DNA of 64,000 nucleotides from Lewinellaceae bacterium (lineage in GTDB: Bacteria; Bacteroidota; Bacteroidia; Chitinophagales; Saprospiraceae): contig JADJWX010000010.1 of NCBI GenBank assembly GCA_016716135.1, positions 248,001 to 312,000 on the forward strand, read 5' to 3'. The notes beneath the pieces are model-generated. The model made no database searches, was not told where the DNA came from, and worked only from the letters and a program-made list of their open reading frames with translations. The position numbers were made by a program, and so were the translations under genes. Position 1 is the first letter of the stretch, and the number at the start of each line of letters is the position of its first letter. Below, piece by piece: positions 33,594 to 41,700 of the stretch.

Positions 33594-34811
33594 TCAGTTG
33601 TTTATGAGTTTGTTGTAAACCGCTAGCAGTGCGGATCCGACCACAGTGTTTGAATATCGGGTTTCAGCTTTGCTGCGCGCAGCCTGGCGAATCTGGCGGT
33701 GTTCATTTTTGGGCATTGCAGCCAGCCAATGGATACCCGCTGCGAATTGCTCGCTATCGCGTTGGGGCGCTATGTAACCCTGGACCTGGTGCTCGACCAT
33801 TTGCGGGATGCCTCCGGTTTCAAATCCAACAACGGGCGTACCGCAAGCCAGTGCTTCCAAAACCGTATTGGGCAGGTTGTCTTCGAGCGACGGAATGGCA
33901 AAAATATCGGCTGCCCCATAGATCAAGGCCAATTGCTCCGTGTCGCGGACCATACCCAACACATGGGTAGGGTAGGGTAGTTGTGGTAAATTTTGCTGGT
34001 CGACATTGCCGATTACCACCACCTCGAGTGTACAATCCGGCCGGTTATTTTTCAACCAGTTTAACGCTTCCCGGAGGTAACGGAATCCCTTGCGTTCCTC
34101 CTGCACTTTTACTGCCGCAAAAAGCAGTACCGTTGCTTCTTCGGCGATGCCTTTTTCGCTTCGAAACTGTTTTATTGACGATTCTGTGGCCGGTTGATAC
34201 TGCCGCGTATCAATTGGCGTTGGCATCGATAAAACAGTATACTCCCGAAGCAAACTGCTCGAGCGCGCTTCATTGGCCAGCCAATTGCTGTGTGCAATAA
34301 ATTGAATATTTTTTGGGAGGACCGTGCTTTTACGCTGCCAGACCTGATTTGACAAATCATTGGCTGCCGGTTTTCGCAGATACGGACAATGGCCGCATTG
34401 TTGGCGGTAGTTCGCACAAGCGCCGCTGTAATGGCATCCACCGGTAAACGCCCACATATCGTGCAGTGACCAAACCAGGGGTTTCCCCAAAGCAGCGAGT
34501 GCACGAATTTGTTTCAACGACAAAAATCCCTGATTGATCCAGTGCAAATGCAGTACGTCCGCCTGTTTTACCCAAGGATGGCGGGTAAGGTTGTAACCAA
34601 AATTTGCCAGGGAAAATGAAAAGCGCACAGATCTATCCCGTTCATAGGGCAAAAAGGAAAGTTTTTCGGCGTAAAACGGCCAACGGCCCCACATGTCGGC
34701 GCTTGTGATTAGATTGGAGAACTGACCGCATTCCAGCAAAGCGCCATGCAACCGGCGGCAGGAGGTCGCAGCGCCGCCGTGCGGATAGGTTGAAAAGTGT
34801 AAAATATTCAT
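33594..34811 (-). CDS. Group 1 (GT4) glycosyltransferase
   Basis: 405 residues from ATG 34811, MNILHFSTYPHGGAATSCRR, the usual GT-B start with a Gly-Gly acceptor loop. The middle has HLHWINQGFLS and WSLHDMWAFTGGCHYSG with a Cys-rich stretch (CANYRQQCGHCPYL); the C-terminal donor domain carries ADIFAIPSLEDNLPNTVLEA, containing the E-x7-E type pattern. This combination resembles WcaI/WbaZ-like enzymes of exopolysaccharide synthesis. Its start codon overlaps the stop of the FkbM methyltransferase gene (ATGA), so the two are translationally coupled. Sugar specificity unknown. Confidence 0.88.
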   Translation of the reverse strand: MNILHFSTYPHGGAATSCRRLHGALLECGQFSNLITSADMWGRWPFYAEKLSFLPYERDRSVRFSFSLANFGYNLTRHPWVKQADVLHLHWINQGFLSLKQIRALAALGKPLVWSLHDMWAFTGGCHYSGACANYRQQCGHCPYLRKPAANDLSNQVWQRKSTVLPKNIQFIAHSNWLANEARSSSLLREYTVLSMPTPIDTRQYQPATESSIKQFRSEKGIAEEATVLLFAAVKVQEERKGFRYLREALNWLKNNRPDCTLEVVVIGNVDQQNLPQLPYPTHVLGMVRDTEQLALIYGAADIFAIPSLEDNLPNTVLEALACGTPVVGFETGGIPQMVEHQVQGYIAPQRDSEQFAAGIHWLAAMPKNEHRQIRQAARSKAETRYSNTVVGSALLAVYNKLINN

Positions 34812-35608
34812 TGGTCCTTCGAAAGGGTTACAGATTCGTGCAAAAAAGTGAAATTTCGGCAATCAGGCTCCTGTGCAATTACGCGATAGCCTGCCGCAGT
34901 CAACGCATCAATTGAATTGCTGATCCGGGCCATATAGTGTTTGTCCAGGTGGTTATTGGCAGTTTCGTCGTACTCAACACATAAAACGCCTATTGGAATT
35001 TTTGCAGATAAGACAGCGTTAAGAATCTGATACTCAGCGCCTTCTACGTCGAGTTTTAGCAAGTCGATATGCTGGTGGCCAAGGTCATCGAGTACACTTT
35101 GGAGGGTGCGCACCGGAACTTGAATTGATGCATCGGATTTCTGCAAATTAACCAGGGAGTGCGACACATGCGCTTGATTTTCAGGCGTAAAAAAGTTCAA
35201 TGTGCCATCTTTATCCCAAATGCCAAAGGGGTGTAAACGCAGCCGGTCGGCCAGTTCGGTAGGGTAGGGCGGGTAAAATCCGCCGGGGCTGGTAGCGCAA
35301 GCCATTGGTTCCCCGTTTTTTAAGGATGCAATCAGTTTTTCAACATGCTGTACGGCTCGTGGAGTCGGATCAAAGATATCCACTGTGCAACCAAACCGGT
35401 GTGCAATTTCAAGATCAAAAGAAACGTCTTCTCCGGCGCCAACGAGGTAGCAAACCGAATCGGCGTGCAGAAAATTTTTGGGGATGATCCAGCCGCCGTA
35501 ATGCGTTCCAAATCGTTCCACCGGTACGCGGGTATCAATGTTGATTTTCAGATCGCCTTCCGTCCATTTCCGGAATTTGCGGTAAACTTTTTCAAAAACA
35601 GGTAGCAT
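34808..35608 (-). CDS. FkbM-family methyltransferase
   Basis: 266 residues from ATG 35608 (MLPVFEKVYRKFRKW); the open frame reaches 35707 but that would overlap the divergent glycosyltransferase start. AdoMet motif I is VCYLVGAGEDVSFDLEIAHR, motif II acidic end VDIFDPTPRAV, and the FkbM signature is HIDLLKLDVEGAEYQILNAV. FkbM-type enzymes O-methylate sugars or polyketides; next to glycosyltransferases, methylation of a surface glycan is the reasonable inference. Overlaps the following GT4 gene by 4 nt. Confidence 0.87.
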   Translation of the reverse strand: MLPVFEKVYRKFRKWTEGDLKINIDTRVPVERFGTHYGGWIIPKNFLHADSVCYLVGAGEDVSFDLEIAHRFGCTVDIFDPTPRAVQHVEKLIASLKNGEPMACATSPGGFYPPYPTELADRLRLHPFGIWDKDGTLNFFTPENQAHVSHSLVNLQKSDASIQVPVRTLQSVLDDLGHQHIDLLKLDVEGAEYQILNAVLSAKIPIGVLCVEYDETANNHLDKHYMARISNSIDALTAAGYRVIAQEPDCRNFTFLHESVTLSKDQ

Positions 35609-35660
35609 CGGTAGAATACCTTTAATTTGGCCCAAAACTCTAAACTTTTGCGCAAATAGT

Positions 35661-36581
35661 ATGGCTTGCCAGGTACCCGTTTTGCTTTTATCTTTTAATC
35701 GGCCCAAACAAACGAGTATGGTGCTCGAACAAATCCGGCGGGCAGCTCCAATCCGGTTATATGCACATTGCGACGGGCCCCGGCAGGGAATAAAATCTGA
35801 TTTGAAAAATGTCGGAGCTGTTCATGCACTCATTGAACGCGAAGGGCCCGGTATTTGTACGGAGTTGCGAACACTTTTCCGTACAGAAAACCTCGGGCTC
35901 CGTCGCGGTGTTTACGAGGCCTTGAATTGGTTTTTCAGTCAGGAAGAATGCGGGATCATCCTGGAAGATGATTGTGTGCCCGATTTGTCATTTTTTACTT
36001 ACTGTGAAGACTTGTTAAATCAATACCGGGATGAAAAACAGGTAATGCACATCGCAGGCTCAAATCTGGCAGAAAAAACGTGCAGGCATATCTCTACGAG
36101 TTATTTATTTTCAAATCTGGCATTTGTATGGGGTTGGGCTTCCTGGCGCCGTGCATGGCAGCAAATGCAAATTGACCTGAACGGATTAGACGCATTTGAA
36201 CGAAATAACGAATTGGAGCGTTTTCTTGACGACCCAATCGCCAGGAAGTATCTGCAGGATAAATTTGAAGAAACCCGTGCTAAAAAAAACAACTCTTGGG
36301 CTTACGCCTGGTTATACAGCATTATGCAAAATGAAGGCTTGTGCATTGTACCGAAAGTGAATCTTATTCAAAATAAGGGCATTGGTAGTGAAAATGCGAC
36401 AAATACAAGAAAAAGGAGTAAACGCGCCAGTTTACAGGCTCAAGCCATGGAATTCCCGATGGTTCATCCGGATCGCATTCAGGTGCAAAAACACCTTGAA
36501 CTGGTTTTTTTCTACAAAACACAAAAAAGCCGCTGGCGTTTGAAAATCTGGGGCCTCTTACGCACCTTAGGCTTGCGCTAG
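35661..36581 (+). CDS. GT-A-fold glycosyltransferase
   Basis: 306 residues. N-terminus VPVLLLSFNRPKQTSMVLEQ is a GT-A nucleotide-sugar strand-loop-helix, RLYAHCDGPRQG follows, and the metal-binding acidic motif is ILEDDCVPD (about residues 98-106). Later WGWASWRRAWQQM and the basic tail KNNSWAYAWLYSIMQNEGL are typical of a Bacteroidota family often labelled glycosyltransferase or HlpA-like. Divergent from the FkbM gene by 52 nt. The product probably adds a sugar to a surface glycan together with its neighbours; substrates unknown. Confidence 0.82.
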   Translation: MACQVPVLLLSFNRPKQTSMVLEQIRRAAPIRLYAHCDGPRQGIKSDLKNVGAVHALIEREGPGICTELRTLFRTENLGLRRGVYEALNWFFSQEECGIILEDDCVPDLSFFTYCEDLLNQYRDEKQVMHIAGSNLAEKTCRHISTSYLFSNLAFVWGWASWRRAWQQMQIDLNGLDAFERNNELERFLDDPIARKYLQDKFEETRAKKNNSWAYAWLYSIMQNEGLCIVPKVNLIQNKGIGSENATNTRKRSKRASLQAQAMEFPMVHPDRIQVQKHLELVFFYKTQKSRWRLKIWGLLRTLGLR

Positions 36582-36607
36582 CGATTCTAATTTGTTGTCA
36601 GCACGCA

Positions 36608-37153
36608 ATGCGGAACTATATTATTTACGACCTTGAAGCCACCTGCTGGGAAAACAACCCCGATGGGTATGTGCAGGAAACGATTGAAATTGGTGCGTTT
36701 CGACTCAATCATTTTGGAGAAGTGCGTGGAAAATTCAATCGATTTATTCGGCCGGTTTTGCACCCAACACTTTCGCCTTTTTGCCGCCAGTTAACCAGTA
36801 TTTCACAAATTGATATAAACCGGGCAGGTACATTTCCGGAGGTCATCTATGAATTTTGGGATTGGGCTCGTATTGATGAGGAAGACTATGTGCTTTGCTC
36901 CTGGGGATCATTTGACAAAAAAATGTTTGTCAACGACTGTAAACTGCACGAATTGGATGCGAGTTGGGCGGCGCTCCACGCAAATCTGAAAGCCGAGTAC
37001 ATGGCAATGAAACGGCTCCGCCGGCCCGTCGGTCTGCGAAAGGCCGTTGAACGGGAGGATATACTTTTTACCGGCGTGCATCACCGGGGCATATCCGATG
37101 CAGAAAACCTGACCAAATTATTTATAAAATACCTCGGACAATGGAGCGTTTAG
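36608..37153 (+). CDS. DEDDh 3'-5' exonuclease (ERI1/KapD-like)
   Basis: 181 residues. Exo I motif YIIYDLEATCWE (Asp-x-Glu, residues ~6-17), Exo II region FCRQLTSISQIDIN and the Asp in CSWGSFDKKMF, and Exo III HHRGISDAENLTKLF with the DEDDh His and Asp. The closest general pattern is the ERI1/KapD/PARN-like RNase group that trims RNA 3' ends, rather than the DNA polymerase epsilon subunit. No extra domains. 26 nt after the glycosyltransferase, so probably cotranscribed, although no functional link is obvious. It converges with speA. Confidence 0.83.
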   Translation: MRNYIIYDLEATCWENNPDGYVQETIEIGAFRLNHFGEVRGKFNRFIRPVLHPTLSPFCRQLTSISQIDINRAGTFPEVIYEFWDWARIDEEDYVLCSWGSFDKKMFVNDCKLHELDASWAALHANLKAEYMAMKRLRRPVGLRKAVEREDILFTGVHHRGISDAENLTKLFIKYLGQWSV

Positions 37154-37162
37154 GCGTGTGAC

Positions 37163-38578
37163 CTAGGACGCGTACGGCGAGTCGTAGCCCAAAATACGCA
37201 ACATGGAGTTGGCATCTTGTTCTTGAAACACTTCCCAGTCCGTAAATTCACCGTAGTAGTTTTTATCTATCAGAATGTGTTTCGGCGACGGGATAAGGCA
37301 ATGTTTCAGCCCGCCATAGCCGCTCAGCGATTCTTGATACGCTCCAGTGTGGAAAAAGCCGAGGTAGAGCGGCTCTTCTTTGTCATCATAAACGGGCAGG
37401 TACACCTGGTTGATATGTGCTTCGGAGTTGTAATAATCCGCGTTATCACAACTAATACCACCAATATTTACTTTTTGATACTCTTTGTCCCAATGGTTAA
37501 CCGGCAATAAGATAAATCGTTCTTTTATCCCCCAACTATCTGGCAATGTGTTAATTAAAGAATTGTCGAGCATATACCATTGCTCTGCGTCATTTTGTTG
37601 TTTTTTGCCGATGACCGAAAAAATAGTCGCCCCGCTTTCGCCGACAGTATATTTTCCAAATTCAGAATATACATCGGGCTCCGGCACACCTTCATCATCG
37701 CAATATTCCTTGATCAACCGGATAATTTCATTAACCATATATGGATAGTCAAACTCAAAGCCAAGCGAGTTTCGTATCGGCATGCCACCACCAATGTTCA
37801 GGCAGGTTAGGGTAGGGCAGTGCTTACGTAATTCGCAGTAAGTTTTAATGCCTTTTTTTAGTTCGCTCCAATAGTATATCGAGTCTTTAATGCCCGTATC
37901 CACAAAAAAGTGGAGCATTTTTAATTCAAATTTGGGATTAGATGCAATTTTTTCTTTGTAAAAATTAAGCACTTCGCTCTGTCGTATTCCAAGACGGGAG
38001 GTATAGAACTCAAAATTAGGCTCTTCTTCAGTTGCCATTCGAATACCAATGGACGATTTATTCTTTTTGATCAGCACATCATACATGGCCAACTCTGCTT
38101 CATTATCGCATACCGGAATCACGTTTTGGAACCCCTCATTGATTAAACGGGCAATTCCCTGAGCGTAGGCTAAAGGTTTATAACCATTATTGACAATAAT
38201 GGTGCTTTTGTTGATTTTACCCAAACGATACAAGCGCCAGATTAAATCGATATCAAATGCAGAGGACGTTTCTAACTGTGTTCCGTTCTCTAAAACCTCA
38301 TTCAGCACAAAAGCAAAATGGGAACTTTTAGTGCAATAGCAATATACATATTTACCGTTGTAATTGTACCGCTGGATAGCGTCTCGGAATAACTTTCTTG
38401 CTGTTTGAATTTTCTCCCCAATTTTGGGTAAAAAAGTAAGCTTTAGCGGTGAGCCGTATTTTTGAATCAGATCATGGATGTCAATGTCGTTAAAATGTAA
38501 CCGATTTTCTTTAAGGCTAAATCCGTCTTGTGGAAAATCAAATGTTTGTGCAACTAGATCGAAGTATGTGTTTTTCAT
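37163..38578 (-). CDS. speA: Arginine decarboxylase
   Basis: 471 residues from ATG 38578 (MKNTYFDLVAQTFDFPQDGF). Fold-III PLP decarboxylase: LFRDAIQRYNYNGKYVYCYC, with a Lys in CTKSSHF as the PLP Schiff-base candidate, ETSSAFDIDLIWRL, the glycine-rich phosphate loop LNIGGGMPI, SEFGKYTVGESG, and the C-terminal CDNADYYNSEAH and GAYQESLSGYGG. Makes agmatine, the first step of polyamine synthesis in Bacteroidota. It is shorter than E. coli SpeA (no insert domain), as expected for this phylum. The frame extends upstream to 38674 but without family-like sequence. It lies directly left of the dif site. Confidence 0.9.
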   Translation of the reverse strand: MKNTYFDLVAQTFDFPQDGFSLKENRLHFNDIDIHDLIQKYGSPLKLTFLPKIGEKIQTARKLFRDAIQRYNYNGKYVYCYCTKSSHFAFVLNEVLENGTQLETSSAFDIDLIWRLYRLGKINKSTIIVNNGYKPLAYAQGIARLINEGFQNVIPVCDNEAELAMYDVLIKKNKSSIGIRMATEEEPNFEFYTSRLGIRQSEVLNFYKEKIASNPKFELKMLHFFVDTGIKDSIYYWSELKKGIKTYCELRKHCPTLTCLNIGGGMPIRNSLGFEFDYPYMVNEIIRLIKEYCDDEGVPEPDVYSEFGKYTVGESGATIFSVIGKKQQNDAEQWYMLDNSLINTLPDSWGIKERFILLPVNHWDKEYQKVNIGGISCDNADYYNSEAHINQVYLPVYDDKEEPLYLGFFHTGAYQESLSGYGGLKHCLIPSPKHILIDKNYYGEFTDWEVFQEQDANSMLRILGYDSPYAS

Positions 38579-38736
38579 TGAAAAACCAGCTCGTTTGAAA
38601 TTGACTGGTAGAACACGACGTGAAAGTAAAGAAAGGCTAAAGTTATGGGCTTTTAACGACCATAAGCCGACCATAGTGACTAATATTTTAAATGCGCCCT
38701 AAAGTCATCGAAAACAAAAGAAACATCGAGCACCTT

Positions 38737-38764
38737 ATTTAACATAATATAAATTATGAAGTCA
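38737..38764. other. dif: Chromosome dimer resolution site dif (predicted)
   Basis: 28 bp in the intergenic gap between speA and tamB. The left arm ATTTAACATAA is identical to the XerD-binding arm of E. coli dif (as its reverse complement, TTATGTTAAAT). The 6-bp centre TATAAA differs at one position from TATACA. The right arm TTATGAAGTCA keeps the inner TTATG of the XerC arm but diverges outwards, which is the part known to vary between phyla. The KOPS-like octamer GGGTAGGG points towards this site from both sides and switches strand here. XerC/XerD would recombine dimeric chromosomes at this point at cell division. Comparison is with the E. coli sequence from memory. Confidence 0.85.
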
Positions 38765-38792
38765 ATTTATACGATCCCTGTAAACCCACGCC

Positions 38793-41700
38793 TTACTTTT
38801 TTGGTTTGGCCCAACCGGTTAGTCCGTCTAATAACTCACTGAAGGAATCGTATTCTTTTCTGAAGCTAATACCAAACCCGTAACGGGACCGCAATGCTCC
38901 GCCTGCTATGTCGGGCTCGGTCCTTTGATATACTTTCAGGCGCCATTGTCGATTCTCTGTCATTTGAATTTCAACAGTAACATCTTCACCTAAAAATCCA
39001 TCAACCGTAGATGTACCGGGCTGACCTAACCCAAACTGAGAGCCCACCTGCACGGTAATCCGGTCATTTATAAATCCACTTGACAGGCGGATTTGCAGCT
39101 CACGGCCAATTTGTGCTAAGTTATTTTGGCTGGGATCAGTTTGATCAGTTTGGTTCCGGTATTCATTGTAAGCCACATTAAAGTCAATACTTGAAACAGT
39201 GCCGCCAAACCATTCAGAAAATAAAGTCGTCAGGTAATTTGAAAATTGGTTGCTTAATACTTGGGTTAAGGTATTAAAAGCCGAAGCGATATAGTCACTG
39301 CTTTGAATATTACTGGAGCCACCGGATGGCGGAAGAAATGAGCCGACAACTACCAGGCCAAACACTTGCCGTGTCAATTCATTCTGATCTTGTCGAAGTA
39401 GCGACAACTTACTGTCTACCAGCGACTTAATTTGCCCAGTCGCATTTGGAAAAGTAAGATCAAAACTAATATTAGGCTTAAACAAGTCCCCTTTGAGGTG
39501 CATTGTAACGACCACTTTTGTCGATTTGGTAGCCTCCGAACTAAGTGCGCCAGTTACGGCCAGCTCGTCCCTGAGTAAGTTGTATAATGATGTATTTTCA
39601 GTATAGGTGGCATCCAAGCTGATTTGGGCAGCATAAGGATCACCGTACCAGTTTATAGTTCCGCCATCTACAACTGTAAATGGTTTGTTTACCCAGTTCA
39701 ACAAAGTGAACAAGTATTCGCCACGTCTAATTTGATAATCACCATACATTTTAAAATCCCCCTCCCTATTTATAGTCAACCTGATATTGCCCTCTCCCCT
39801 ACCCTTGATAATATCTCCCGCTTGTTCGTCGAAAATCAGTTGGACCTCCGCTTCATCAGTTATCGATAAATTCATTTCCAAATTAAGGCCTCGTAAATCA
39901 CTTAACACAAATTGCTTTTTATTCTGAGTCTCAAGTTCTTGTTTTTGTGTTGCATTCCGAAAAGTGATAAAATTTGCATCCTGGATATCCAATGATCCTG
40001 CTCCCAATGGTATGTACAAGCGGGTGTCTCTACCGGTTGTTGCATCAATATAAATATTGGTTTTTGAAAACGAGCCTGTAAAACGGGCAGTAAAACTGCC
40101 AATTCCTTGTCCATAATACAAGGTATTATCCTGTGGCAATGTGTTCATAACAAGGAAGTTAGAACCAATTGACTTGATCTCGCAATCTAACCGCCAATCC
40201 TTAAAATGATCATGGCGCAGGCCGCCTGAAATAATCGCCATGTTTTTTCGGCTACCATCCAATATGGTATCACCATCTGCCCATAACTGATAATTTGAAA
40301 AAGTAATTTTTTGATTTGGGATATAGAACATTGCTTTCAGATAGTCTAACTGAAAATGCCCGTCCACCCGGGCGCTCCCGCGTATACCCAACCGGTCATT
40401 GGGGCCGCCAATTTGCACTTCGGTGTCAATGCGTCCATTGATTTTTGATATATCCGGTATAAACAGCCCCAAGATTTCCATGGGAAATTTAGTAGATGAT
40501 ATCATGGTTTGAAATTCTCCGGGGAGGATCTCGCCTAATTCGTCAGTTGTAATTTTGGCGTGGTTTTCAGGCACTTTAATTCCAAATACCCGGAGCTGGT
40601 GATACTCCTGATCTTTCAGAAATATTTTCCACCAAACCGGACTTTTTGAATTTGCTATTTCCAAATTTCCGATCAAACGACCATAGGGCTTTTCATTTAG
40701 AAATAGGGTATCCGTCGTTATATAACCCTGAATATTTTCCATGGCAAACAAATCATGTACTTCAAAATCGAGGTTATAGATTTGCGCCCGATAGGAAATA
40801 TTATCAATTTTATAAAAACGCTCGAGAAATTTAATGTCAAAGTTTGCCAAAGAAAATCGAGCCCCTTTCCCGTCATTAAAGCTTTCAACAATTATCCGTT
40901 GTATCCCATTCATTAAATCAAAATCACGCGCTTCAAATCTTGTGCTGGAAAACCGCAGATAGTTGTCGTCTCCCATATACCAATGTTCATCAAACAATGT
41001 GATGTCAGATGTATTAAAATGAATCTGCCATAATGAATCAACAGTGGATAAAACACCTTCCAAATTAATTTTTTTAACGATTGCGGTAGTATCCTCCGTT
41101 TGAAGAGAAAAGTTTAACGCATTGTTTTGAGCAGTTCCCGACAAGGTCACATGGGCTAATTTTTGGCCTTCCGCAAGAAAAGCCTCCGGGACCTGAAGCG
41201 CGAATGTTCCGTTATCCTGGCGATTGGTCCATTTGAAATCGGCACCACGCAATTGTATACCATCGTACACAATTCCAGGCATTTGAATGTGGACGTCCGA
41301 TGACCCTTGCACTGAATTAATATTCGCCCGAAAATTTAAATTTCGAATCGTATCGAGTTTAGGATCAATTAGTTTAGTCCAGCTTCTGGTGTCTTTTATC
41401 AGAAGGTTTATTTTATAGTTGTCATCAATTGTCACAAAGTCGGAAAATGGCCCGCCGCGGGCCTGTTGTACCAATGCCGGGAAATACTGTTCGTAAAACC
41501 GGATCGCATTTTCGGCCATTTTGTCAATGGTGAACCGGCCTTCCATGACACCGGCTGCGATGTCTGATAACAGAATAAAATAGCGATTGCCGTTAGGCAA
41601 ATTGGAAGCCGCAAACGTGAGCGAATCTATTCTATGCGCATGTTCTTTATTCTCAACCAAAATAAAATCCCGAAGGACTACAGAACCGCGTAGGTCATTC

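Larger units (their letters stand above)
9629..37817 (+). repeat. KOPS-like octamer GGGTAGGG, + orientation (nine sites, dispersed)
   Basis: Sites begin at 9629, 12855, 14649, 23754, 33567, 33965, 33970, 35262 and 37810, all on the + strand. They lie mostly inside genes, in different frames and on genes of both directions. A relaxed match GGGCAGGG lies at 22072 (+); one GGGAAGGG on the - strand (5302) is the only opposing variant found. The octamer fits GGGNAGGG, the FtsK-orienting sequence of E. coli. Confidence 0.65.
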
